Below are positions 42,868 through 50,680 of a stretch of DNA of 64,000 bases, one piece after another. The stretch covers positions 1-64,000 of the forward strand of contig JACTNC010000057.1 in NCBI GenBank assembly GCA_014584295.1, written 5' to 3'. Made by a program: the position numbers and the translations under genes. Each line of letters opens with the position of its first letter. Position 1 is the first letter of the stretch. This DNA is from Verrucomicrobiota bacterium. GTDB lineage: Bacteria > Verrucomicrobiota > Verrucomicrobiia > Opitutales > Opitutaceae. The notes beneath the pieces were generated by a model. The model saw only the letters and a program-made list of their open reading frames with translations, was not told the origin of the DNA and did no database searches.

Positions 42868-43590
42868 ATGAGCCAAATCGTACCTTTGTTCAAACGCGAG
42901 TTTCTCGGCTATTTCCGCTCCCCCGTCGCCTATGTGTTCCTTTCGATCTTCCTGATCGCAAGCGTGGGCCTGGCGTTCTTCATCGGTGGTTTCTTCAAGG
43001 CAAACGTCGCAAGCCTGAGCAGCTTCTTCAACCTCCATCCCTGGCTGTTCCTCTTTCTCATTCCCGCAGCGGGTATGCGCCTGTGGTCCGAGGAGAAGCG
43101 CACGGGCACCATCGAACTGCTGTTCACGCTTCCCGTCACCACCCTTGAAGCCGTCCTGGCAAAATTTCTCGCAGCCTGGACGTTTCTCGCGGTCGCAATT
43201 CTTCTTTCGTTTCCGATGATCATCACGGTTGCGTACCTTGGCGATCCCGACTGGGGCATCATCGTCACCAGCTACTTTGGCAGCATCCTGATGGCCGGCG
43301 CCTACCTCGGCGTATGCACCGTTACCTCCGCAATGACCAAGAACCAGGTGATCAGTTTTGTCATCAGCGTGGTCGTCTGCCTGATCATTCTCCTGCTGGG
43401 CTTCAGCGTGTTCAATGAAACGCTGACCTCCGTGCTTCCAATCTGGGTGAGCGACCTCATCGCAAATTTCAGTTTCTCCACGCATTTTGAGCCCTTCACT
43501 AAGGGCATCATAGATCCAAAGGACCTCGTCTACTTCCTGTCCCTGATCGGATTCTCGTTGTTCATCAACGTGCTCGTTCTGGAACGCTGA
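42868..43590 (+). CDS. ABC-2 type permease (GldF-like)
   Basis: The 240-residue protein has six hydrophobic segments: VFLSIFLIASVGLAFFI, LFLFLIPAAGMRLW, TFLAVAILLSFPMIITV, IVTSYFGSILMAGAYLGV, ISFVISVVVCLIILLLGF and a final one. The SEEKRTGTIELLFTLPVT loop is typical of the family. It partners the ATPase before it and the GldG-like protein after it. Confidence 0.9.
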   Translation: MSQIVPLFKREFLGYFRSPVAYVFLSIFLIASVGLAFFIGGFFKANVASLSSFFNLHPWLFLFLIPAAGMRLWSEEKRTGTIELLFTLPVTTLEAVLAKFLAAWTFLAVAILLSFPMIITVAYLGDPDWGIIVTSYFGSILMAGAYLGVCTVTSAMTKNQVISFVISVVVCLIILLLGFSVFNETLTSVLPIWVSDLIANFSFSTHFEPFTKGIIDPKDLVYFLSLIGFSLFINVLVLER

Positions 43591-43626
43591 GCCACCCATT
43601 TCCGATTTCGCCCGAAACACGCCACC

Positions 43627-45516
43627 ATGAAACCTGGCCTGAAAACTCTCTCCGTCGCGCTGCTGCTGCTCGGTCTCATCCTCGTAAACTACCTGGCGTC
43701 CCGCCTCCCTATCCGGGCCGACGCAACCGCCGAGCACATCTACACGCTTTCGGATGGGACAAAATCTCTGCTCTCCAAAATCGAGGAACCCGTCGTCCTC
43801 GACTACTATTTCACCCGATCCGCCAACGGCCTTCCCATTCAATACAAGAACTATGCCGAGCGCATCCGTGAAATGCTGAGGCAGTACGTGCGAGCATCGG
43901 GGGGGAAACTCACCCTCAATGTCATCGACCCACGACCCGACACCCAGGAAGAAGAGCGCGCCGGCGCCGCAGGACTGCAGCCGCAGCGCCTCGCCACGGG
44001 CGAGACCTTTTATTTTGGACTGGTCGCAATCCAGGCGGACCAACAGAAGGAGATTCCCTCGTTCACGCCCCAGCGTGAGTCGTTCCTCGAGTACGACATC
44101 TCGCAGCTCATCTACAGCGTGCAGGCAATCGCAAAGAAGAAGCTCGGTCTCATCACCAGCCTCCCCCTACAGGCTCCGCAGATGAATCCAATGATGATGA
44201 TGCAGCAACGGCAGCGCCCCACCGGCCAGCTCGTCGCCGACGAATGGGCGAAGACGTTCGAGATTGTCCCGGTCGAGGCATCGGCAACCTCGCTGCCAGC
44301 CGGCATCGATGTGCTTGCGGTCATCCATCCTCAGAATCTGACACCCAAGCTCGAATTTGCGATTGATCAGTTTCTCCTCGAAGGGAAGCCCGTCTTCGTC
44401 GCCGTGGATCCCGCCTCTCAGTACTTCAAGCGAATGGGAGGCCAGAACGCGATGTTCGGCGGTCCCCAGCCCAATGTCTCCAGCGACCTGCCCATGTTGA
44501 AGGCCTGGGGCGTCACCTACAATCCGCAGAACGTTGTGGGTGATCTCGACAATGCCACGTCCGTGCAGACTGGCCCCGGTGGCGTGGTTCGCTATCCAAT
44601 CTGGCTCTCACTGACGGGCGACTCTTTCAGCAAGGAAGCCACCATGGTGGGCCAGCTAAAGTCATTGCTCTTTGTTGAGAGCGGCAGCCTGACCGTGGAC
44701 ACATCCGGAAGAACAGTGATGCCCCTGATCGAATCCTCCGCTCACTCTGGCGACGTCCCTGCCATGACGCTTCAGTTTGCACAGCCAGACGAAGTTGCGC
44801 GGCAGATCACTCCGAGCGGCAAGAAAACAATCGCTGTGCTGATCACAGGAAAGTTTTCGACGGCATTCCCCGACGGTGCGCCCAAGGAGGAACCAGCAGC
44901 CGATTCAAATTCAAAGGAAGGAAAGGAGCAAAAAGAGCCGGAGCCTGCCTCGCCTCCCGCGCTCAAGAGCTCCAGCTCCAGTTCAACCCTCTTCGTCATC
45001 GCTGACACCGACTGGCTGTTTGACGATTACAGCGTCGAGCGCTTCAACTTCCTCGGCACCCAGGCCGCCCGTCCGCTCAATGACAACCTGGCCCTGGCGA
45101 GCAACAGCCTCGAGTTCCTCGGTGGGTCCAAGGACCTGATATCCCTTCGCGGAAAAGGCAGTTCGGTGCGTCCATTTACCGTCGTGCGAAACATGGAGAT
45201 CGAAGCGCAGAAGCGCTACCAGGACCAGTTGACCGCACTTGAGGGCCGCCTCGCGGATGTTCAGAAAAAATTAAGCGAACTGCAGGGCAAGAGCAACGAA
45301 GGCAACCGTCTCATCGCGACTCCCGAGGTGCAAAAGGCCATCGAGGATTTTCAGGCGCAGCAGGCGACGATGCGCGGCGAACGCCGTGAGATCCGCAAGG
45401 CACTTCGTGAGGACATCGAATTCCTGGAGAACAGTCTTCTCGCCATCAATCTGCTTGCGCCCGTCATTATCATCGTCCTGTTCGGGTTCTGGTTCCAGCG
45501 CGAACGCCGCGCCTAG
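43627..45516 (+). CDS. GldG family ABC-system auxiliary protein
   Basis: The 629-residue protein has an N-terminal membrane segment (LSVALLLLGLILVNYLASRL), a large domain that includes TLSDGTKSLLSKIEEPVVLD, the family-typical YTLSD start and SDLPMLKAWGVTYNPQNVVG, a coiled coil near 550-600 (YQDQLTALEGRLADVQKKLS) and a C-terminal membrane segment (LAINLLAPVIIIVLFGFWFQ). In Bacteroidetes GldG works with GldA and GldF. Here gliding is not shown, so the substrate is unknown. A low-complexity Glu/Lys/Ser/Pro stretch lies around 425-450. Confidence 0.88.
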   Translation: MKPGLKTLSVALLLLGLILVNYLASRLPIRADATAEHIYTLSDGTKSLLSKIEEPVVLDYYFTRSANGLPIQYKNYAERIREMLRQYVRASGGKLTLNVIDPRPDTQEEERAGAAGLQPQRLATGETFYFGLVAIQADQQKEIPSFTPQRESFLEYDISQLIYSVQAIAKKKLGLITSLPLQAPQMNPMMMMQQRQRPTGQLVADEWAKTFEIVPVEASATSLPAGIDVLAVIHPQNLTPKLEFAIDQFLLEGKPVFVAVDPASQYFKRMGGQNAMFGGPQPNVSSDLPMLKAWGVTYNPQNVVGDLDNATSVQTGPGGVVRYPIWLSLTGDSFSKEATMVGQLKSLLFVESGSLTVDTSGRTVMPLIESSAHSGDVPAMTLQFAQPDEVARQITPSGKKTIAVLITGKFSTAFPDGAPKEEPAADSNSKEGKEQKEPEPASPPALKSSSSSSTLFVIADTDWLFDDYSVERFNFLGTQAARPLNDNLALASNSLEFLGGSKDLISLRGKGSSVRPFTVVRNMEIEAQKRYQDQLTALEGRLADVQKKLSELQGKSNEGNRLIATPEVQKAIEDFQAQQATMRGERREIRKALREDIEFLENSLLAINLLAPVIIIVLFGFWFQRERRA

Positions 45517-45564
45517 CAGTTGCCGCCACCTGTCGATTCTTCGACCCACTTCCCCGCTGAAGGC

Positions 45565-46767
45565 ATGAAACTAAAAACACTCGTCGTCGTCGTCGCCATT
45601 CTCGCGGCCGTTGCAGTCGCAGTTCACTTCCTCACACGTCCGGCAAAGCAGCCCCCGGCAGATGCACGGATTGGCCAACCGTTGGTCGCACGCTCCGTGA
45701 TTGAGCAGGCCCACACCGTTCGGTTGACGGAAAATGGGAAGACCGTGACGCTGACAAAGTCGGATAAAGGCGCCTGGCACGTGTCGGAATACCACGATTT
45801 CCCCGCCGACTTCACAAAGCTTTCGCGCCTCGTCAGCGATTTGACGGGAGCCAAGCTGGAGCGTTTGGTGACACAGAATCCTGAACGCATCGCGACCCTC
45901 GAATTCAAGGATACCGGCATCACCATTTCCGACAGCGGAAACAAGAACCCGTGGTCACTCACGATTGGCAAGTACGCGGAAGGTGGCGGACGCTTTGTCC
46001 GCTTCGACAAGGAGAACAAGGCATTCCTTACCAAATTGAACGCCTACCTTGACGTGGAGCCGAAGAACTGGGCTGACGCCAGCCTGCTTTCGCTGAAGCC
46101 TGAGGACATTGCCAGTGTCGAGCTTTCATTCCCTGACGGCAAGAGCATCACCGCCAAACGCGTCAAGAAAGAGGATGCCTTCAGCTCCGATGCCGCACCT
46201 ACAGGCAAACGATTGAAGACTGAAAGCATTGCATCACTCATATCCAACGTGGGCACGCTTCGCTTCTCCGACACCAGCGATCTCAACGATCCCAATGCCG
46301 TCGCTGCCAGCGCACATTCGCGCACGATCCGATTCACAACATTCGATGGGAAAACCATTGCCGTTAGCCTGGGTCGTAAACCCGAGCAGAAGATCATCAA
46401 GGCTCCTGAAGCAAAGAAGGATGGCTCCACGGGTCCGGCAGCTCTGGGTACCGTCGCCGAACTCGCAAAAAACTCTGCCCAAACATCAGCCAGCGACGCC
46501 GCAGCTGGCGCGACCAAGAAGGCGGACGACAAGAGCGGGCCCGCTACAGCAGCCGAAACAACAGAAACGATTCCTGCTGGCCCTGTGTTTGTGTCGATTT
46601 CAAACTCGGATGCCTCCGCTCCAGTCAATGCACTGATGAAGAAGCGGGCCTTCCAAGTCTACGAATCCGCCTTTACCAGCCTGCCGGCAAACGAGACAGA
46701 CCTTTTTGAGGACGCTCCCACACCTACTCCGCAGGCGCCAGCCCCTGAGCCCGCGACGTCCCCTTGA
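45565..46767 (+). CDS. DUF4340 family membrane-anchored protein
   Basis: The 400-residue protein starts with a membrane segment (KTLVVVVAILAAVAVAVHFL), probably facing the periplasm. It has repeated beta-rich DUF4340 units (KTVTLTKSDKGAWHVSEYHD, FTKLSRLVSDLTGAKLERLV, and a second one from about 165) and a disordered Ala/Lys/Thr-rich insert near 300-345 and Pro-rich tail. DUF4340 proteins often sit with GldG-like ABC systems. Its function is unknown. ATG 45565 is preferred to the longer frame from 45520. Confidence 0.82.
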   Translation: MKLKTLVVVVAILAAVAVAVHFLTRPAKQPPADARIGQPLVARSVIEQAHTVRLTENGKTVTLTKSDKGAWHVSEYHDFPADFTKLSRLVSDLTGAKLERLVTQNPERIATLEFKDTGITISDSGNKNPWSLTIGKYAEGGGRFVRFDKENKAFLTKLNAYLDVEPKNWADASLLSLKPEDIASVELSFPDGKSITAKRVKKEDAFSSDAAPTGKRLKTESIASLISNVGTLRFSDTSDLNDPNAVAASAHSRTIRFTTFDGKTIAVSLGRKPEQKIIKAPEAKKDGSTGPAALGTVAELAKNSAQTSASDAAAGATKKADDKSGPATAAETTETIPAGPVFVSISNSDASAPVNALMKKRAFQVYESAFTSLPANETDLFEDAPTPTPQAPAPEPATSP

Positions 46768-46845
46768 CCTCAGCCTCGAGGCAAGATTACCAGCCCCATC
46801 CACTGTGCACCGCAGAATCGGCACGATTCGACGCATTTGCTTTAC

Positions 46846-46879
46846 TTCATATCAACATATCTGCATGCGTTGATATGAA
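46846..46879. promoter_or_regulatory. Inverted repeat immediately upstream of metF, candidate operator
   Basis: TTCATATCAAC (46846-46856) and GTTGATATGAA (46869-46879) are perfect inverted 11-mers with a 12-base spacer that ends in GCATGC. The right arm abuts the metF ATG (46880). The layout suits a dimeric repressor that blocks transcription or translation initiation. ArsR-type methionine or SAH regulators are known to use AT-rich palindromes before met genes; that identity is speculation. Confidence 0.6.
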
Positions 46880-47758
46880 ATGATCCCTGATCGCTCGATT
46901 GCTGCGCTTTTTGCCGGAAGCAGACCCCTGCGTTCACTGGAATTCTTCCCCCCGAAAGATGAGGCTGGAGTTGAGTCACTCAGGCATGCGGCCACCGTCC
47001 TGAAGCGCATCGAGCCGGATTTCGTATCCGTGACCTATGGTGCAGGCGGCAGCACCCGAGAGCGGACGAGCCAGGTCAGCAGCATGCTGAAAAATGAACT
47101 CGGGTTCACGGTCATGCCTCACCTCACCTGCGTTGGACATTCCAGGGCTGAGCTCAATTCACTGGCTGACCGCATTTACGCGGCGGGTTTCCGGAACATC
47201 ATGGCCCTCCGCGGGGATCCGCCAAGGGGCTCCAGCACCTTCTCCTCGGTACCCGACGGCTTGAGCTTTGCCAATGAGCTGGTGGGATTGCTTAAAAACC
47301 GGCACCCGGATTTCTGCCTGGGTGTCGGCGGATATCCCGAAAAGCATCCCGAAGCCCAATCTCTCGACTCGGATCTTGACGCGCTCCAGCGAAAGGTCGA
47401 CGCCGGAGCTTCGTTCATCACAACACAGCTCTTTTTCGACAACGACGTCTATTTTTCCTTCGTCGAACGCTGCCGCCGGCGGGGCATTTCCGTGCCGATC
47501 CTCCCGGGCATAATGCCCGTGCTCTCACTGAAACAAATCCAGCGCTTTACAGCGATGTGCGGCGCATCGATGCCGACGCGCCTCCTGCGCCGGCTTCAAG
47601 CCACCGATGATAATCCCGAGGTCGTGGAAATGATCGGACTGGATTGGGCACTCGATCAGATTCGTGATCTCGTCGCCCAAGGTGCCCCAGGATACCACCT
47701 CTATATCATGAACCGAGCCCGCGGCGCACTGGCCTTGGCGGCGGGCCTTGCGGCATAA
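46880..47758 (+). CDS. metF: Methylenetetrahydrofolate reductase
   Basis: The 292-residue flavoenzyme reduces 5,10-methylene-THF to 5-methyl-THF for methionine synthesis. It shows RSLEFFPPKDEAGVESLRHA, PDFVSVTYGAGGSTRERTSQ, HLTCVGHSRAELNSLADRI, NIMALRGDPPRGS, FCLGVGGYPEKHPEAQSL, ASFITTQLFFDNDVYFSFVE and ILPGIMPVLSLKQIQRF. Length is usual. The ATG abuts the inverted repeat. Confidence 0.95.
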   Translation: MIPDRSIAALFAGSRPLRSLEFFPPKDEAGVESLRHAATVLKRIEPDFVSVTYGAGGSTRERTSQVSSMLKNELGFTVMPHLTCVGHSRAELNSLADRIYAAGFRNIMALRGDPPRGSSTFSSVPDGLSFANELVGLLKNRHPDFCLGVGGYPEKHPEAQSLDSDLDALQRKVDAGASFITTQLFFDNDVYFSFVERCRRRGISVPILPGIMPVLSLKQIQRFTAMCGASMPTRLLRRLQATDDNPEVVEMIGLDWALDQIRDLVAQGAPGYHLYIMNRARGALALAAGLAA

Positions 47759-47892
47759 CTGGCTTACGCAGGCACTGCCATTAGGGTCGCACCCGGTGAC
47801 CCGGAGCCTCAGGTTCCAGTTCAGCATGTCCGCTGTTTGATGGGAACGCCACGCCAACTTGCTTTCCGATCCATTCCCGGCAGCTTGCGCCC

Positions 47893-49005
47893 ATGCTCAA
47901 TCGGCTGAACCGGCTCCAGTTTCTCCTCGCATTCGCCCTCCTTAACGGGACTTCCCCAGACGTTGTCGCCGCGTTCACCCTGAAGGGCCATCTTCCACAA
48001 GGAAGCTCGGACGCTCAAATCGAAGTACTACGGGAATCAATTGAGGCCCGTACGCTCACTTCTGTCACTTCAACCCGGATCCAAGGCTCAGAGTTTGAGT
48101 TACGAGTCCCGTCCGAAGCTGGTCTCTTCACACTGACCATCGGTAGTGCAAAAGGCACCTTTGTCGCCGCGGAAAACCAGGTACTCAGCGTAACAGACGC
48201 CAGCGATGGCAAGTCCCTCCTCATCTCGGGCGCGCCCGATCAGGACGCCTACATTGCCTACGAAAATTTTCGCTCCTCCTCACTGGCCCGCCTGGTCATC
48301 AGCGCACGTGAGGCCATTCGGGCCGCCCGGGAAGTCGGCAATCAAGCGAAAGTCGATATCCTGACTGAGGAAGAAGTCGAAGGCTACAATCTCCATCGGA
48401 AGGAGTTGACGGACTTCACTCTCGCGCATCTGAAAGGCACGGCCGCGATTTACCCGGCGTCGCTTCGCTGGGATGGCGACTATCGCCTGGGAGAACTGTC
48501 TGCCATGGTCGATGACTTTATGGCGAAAAACCCGGGACTCGAGATCTCCGTCCTTCTCAAGGACCGCATTCATCGATTCAGACGTGTCGCCATCGGATCT
48601 GTCGCACCCAACCTGTCTGCATCAACACCAACGGGCACTCCACTCTCATTGGAATCCCTTCGGGGGAAGGTCGTCCTGCTCGACTTCTGGGCTTCCTGGT
48701 GCGCCCCATGCCGCATCGAGAACAGGCACTACAGGGAACTCCACGCACGCTATCACGATCGAGGATTCGAAATTCTCGCTGTATCCGTCGACACCCGCGC
48801 ATCGGATTGGAAATCGGCGATCGCGAAAGATCAGGCCAACTGGCTTCAGATTTCAGACCTCGAAGGCTGGAAGAGTCCGCTCGCAGGGAGTTGGAACGTC
48901 AGCGCGCTCCCCGCAAATTTCCTTCTCGACCGCGATGGCCGGATTCTTGCAAAAGGCCTCAGAGGCAGACCCCTCGAAGAGGCAATCGACCAGGCCATGA
49001 GATAG
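47893..49005 (+). CDS. TlpA-like thioredoxin-domain protein
   Basis: The 370-residue exported protein has an N-terminal hydrophobic segment (LQFLLAFALLNGTSPDVVAA) and a DUF4369-like beta domain to about 120. A helical linker follows. The C-terminal thioredoxin fold, from about 235, has active site WASWCAPCRIENRH (CxxC), the AVSVDTRASDW region and a cis-proline near SALPANFLLDRDG. This looks like a periplasmic thiol-disulfide oxidoreductase of the TlpA/ResA type. It is convergent with the ArsR gene. Confidence 0.85.
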   Translation: MLNRLNRLQFLLAFALLNGTSPDVVAAFTLKGHLPQGSSDAQIEVLRESIEARTLTSVTSTRIQGSEFELRVPSEAGLFTLTIGSAKGTFVAAENQVLSVTDASDGKSLLISGAPDQDAYIAYENFRSSSLARLVISAREAIRAAREVGNQAKVDILTEEEVEGYNLHRKELTDFTLAHLKGTAAIYPASLRWDGDYRLGELSAMVDDFMAKNPGLEISVLLKDRIHRFRRVAIGSVAPNLSASTPTGTPLSLESLRGKVVLLDFWASWCAPCRIENRHYRELHARYHDRGFEILAVSVDTRASDWKSAIAKDQANWLQISDLEGWKSPLAGSWNVSALPANFLLDRDGRILAKGLRGRPLEEAIDQAMR

Positions 49006-49015
49006 GTCTCTCCTC

Positions 49016-49035
49016 ACCTCCTCGCATCGGGAGGT
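49016..49035. terminator. Short hairpin between the TlpA-like and arsR genes
   Basis: ACCTCC (49016-49021) and GGAGGT (49030-49035) pair over an 8-base loop between convergent genes. No T-run follows, so terminator function is uncertain. Confidence 0.3.
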
Positions 49036-49043
49036 ACAGATAA

Positions 49044-49373
49044 TTACGATAGGCTTGCAACCTGACGACTGAGCGACTTCTCAAGACTGCCGCATACGAG
49101 GTCGCACAGTTTGGGTATGGTCGGATCGGCGATGTGATAGAACACCTGAAGCCCCGCTTTCCGCCGGCCAAGCACATGCGCGGAGGTCAACGTCTGAAGG
49201 TGTCGCGACACATTGGCCTGGGTTCCTCCTGTCGCCTCCACCAGTTCAGAGACGTTTTTTTCACCGCCGAACAGCGCCTGGATGAGGCGGAGCCGCATCG
49301 GCTCTGAAAGCACCGCAAAGCGCCGGGCCACCAGCTCAAGGGCGTCGTTCGAGTATTGGGCATGCCTGATCAT
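49044..49373 (-). CDS. ArsR/SmtB family transcriptional regulator
   Basis: The 109-residue winged-helix repressor shows RFAVLSEPMRLRLIQALFGG, the recognition helix TGGTQANVSRHLQTL and GLQVFYHIADPTIPKLCDLV. Two Cys occur close together near the C-terminus (KLCDLVCGS), which could act as a thiol or sulfide switch or metal site. It is divergent from the DUF2892-RND operon, with the operator probably in the 64-base gap. Confidence 0.88.
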   Translation of the reverse strand: MIRHAQYSNDALELVARRFAVLSEPMRLRLIQALFGGEKNVSELVEATGGTQANVSRHLQTLTSAHVLGRRKAGLQVFYHIADPTIPKLCDLVCGSLEKSLSRQVASLS

Positions 49374-49407
49374 GGAATAATCCTATCAGGTCTTGACGCT
49401 AATTCAA

Positions 49408-49431
49408 GCATATGATTGGTTGCGCATATAC
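49408..49431. promoter_or_regulatory. Candidate ArsR operator in the divergent gap
   Basis: ATATG and CATAT half-sites face each other across about 10 bases (within 49408-49431), in AT-rich sequence between arsR and the DUF2892 gene. Short, imperfect repeat; the role is inferred from location between divergent regulator and target genes. Confidence 0.4.
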
Positions 49432-49437
49432 GCTATC

Positions 49438-49662
49438 ATGAAAACTGAAACCCTCATCCGCATCCTCGCCGGCTCAGTCGTCCTTCTCGGCTGCGCCCTG
49501 ACTGCCCTCGTCGATCCGCGATGGATCCTGCTGCCTGTCTTCGTCGGCATCAACCTCATCCAATCAGCCTTTACCGGCTTCTGTCCTCCTCTGTTTATCC
49601 TCAACAAGCTCGGCTGGATCGATCACTCCACCGGCCGCATCCGCCGCCCAAGGAGCGCTTAA
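49438..49662 (+). CDS. DUF2892 small inner-membrane protein
   Basis: The 74-residue protein has two membrane segments (LIRILAGSVVLLGCALTAL and WILLPVFVGINLIQSAFTGF) followed by CPPLFILNKLGW, which is characteristic of DUF2892 (YgaP-type C-terminal domain). ATG 49438 is taken over the upstream frame. It lies before the efflux genes, 8 bases apart, and near an ArsR gene, a common sulfur or metal stress neighbourhood. Confidence 0.82.
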   Translation: MKTETLIRILAGSVVLLGCALTALVDPRWILLPVFVGINLIQSAFTGFCPPLFILNKLGWIDHSTGRIRRPRSA

Positions 49663-49669
49663 AGCGATC

Positions 49670-50680
49670 ATGCGCATCCAGTTCCTTTCCCTCCTGCTTG
49701 CAGGTTTGGCGGTTGGCGCATGCCACAAGCAGCCCGTGCAAATGGCACCCGATGAGTCCGCCGCCATTGAGGTCCGGATCGCGGTAACAAAGGTCGCGGC
49801 CGTGCCCGAATTCATCGAGGTACCGGCTGCTGTGAGGCCCGCCCAGCGCGCCGCAATCGCCGCCCAGCTTTCGGGGGTGATTCTGAAGATGCCGACCCTT
49901 GGCCAGGGCGCAGCCGCGGATGAATTGCTGATCGAAATCGCCTCTCCCGACGCGGAAGCCAGCCTTGGACTCACTCGCGCCCAGCTCGCAGAGGCGGAGC
50001 GCGCCGTGACCCGTGAACGTGACCTCGTCGATCGCCGCGTGAGTCCCGCCGAGTCGCTTCGTGCAGCCACGGATGCCCTCCACATCGCCCGTGCTGCTAC
50101 CGTCGCAGCAGAAGCTCATTTCGCCCATACACGGATTTTTGCCCCGTTTGCCGGCATGGTAACCACCCAGCACAGGCTCAAGGGCGATCTCGCCACGCCA
50201 GGCACCCCGCTGCTTGTCTTTGAATCAACCCAGGATTTTCGCGCAGAGGGCGCCCTTCCGGCACAGGTCTCCGAATCGATTGCAACAGGAACTGAAATCC
50301 TCGTCCAAACTGATCCCCAATCGCCTCCCCTTCCCGGGCGCATCGAGGAAATTGCACCCGCAGACCCGTTGACCTTTACCCGTTTCGCCAAGGTATCCTT
50401 TTCCACCTCTTCAGCGTTTTCCGGACAGTTCGCCCGCCTGCTCGTCCCGTCCGGACAGACCAACTCAATCCTTGTTCCTCGCGCCGCAGTGACAACCTTT
50501 GGCCAAATGGAACGAGTCTTCGTTGTCAGCGACCAACGTGCCTCGCTCCGCCTGGTCAGGGTCGGTCGCACCGTTGGTGACGACATCGAAATCCTCTCGG
50601 GGCTCAACTCAGGAGAAACCGTAATTGTCACACCGTCGCAGGCTATGCGCGACGGATCTCCCATCGTTATCAGGCCATGA
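49670..50680 (+). CDS. RND efflux periplasmic adaptor subunit (lipoprotein)
   Basis: The 336-residue protein has a lipobox at its N-terminus ([10 protein letters not shown], Cys near 18). It contains the membrane-fusion features: a lipoyl-like start ([20 protein letters not shown]), a helical hairpin (about 95-145), [19 protein letters not shown], and a beta-barrel plus membrane-proximal end ([39 protein letters not shown]). It links the RND pump to an outer-membrane channel. It overlaps the RND gene start (ATGA). No outer-membrane factor is nearby. Confidence 0.9.
   Translation: MRIQFLSLLLAGLAVGACHKQPVQMAPDESAAIEVRIAVTKVAAVPEFIEVPAAVRPAQRAAIAAQLSGVILKMPTLGQGAAADELLIEIASPDAEASLGLTRAQLAEAERAVTRERDLVDRRVSPAESLRAATDALHIARAATVAAEAHFAHTRIFAPFAGMVTTQHRLKGDLATPGTPLLVFESTQDFRAEGALPAQVSESIATGTEILVQTDPQSPPLPGRIEEIAPADPLTFTRFAKVSFSTSSAFSGQFARLLVPSGQTNSILVPRAAVTTFGQMERVFVVSDQRASLRLVRVGRTVGDDIEILSGLNSGETVIVTPSQAMRDGSPIVIRP

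Noticed and set aside
42853..44043. Open frame of 396 codons on the minus strand
   Set aside because: It is antisense to the ABC-2 permease and GldG-like genes, whose frames match known families. Its composition (Asp/Glu/Gln/His rich) is typical of the reverse of membrane-protein codons.
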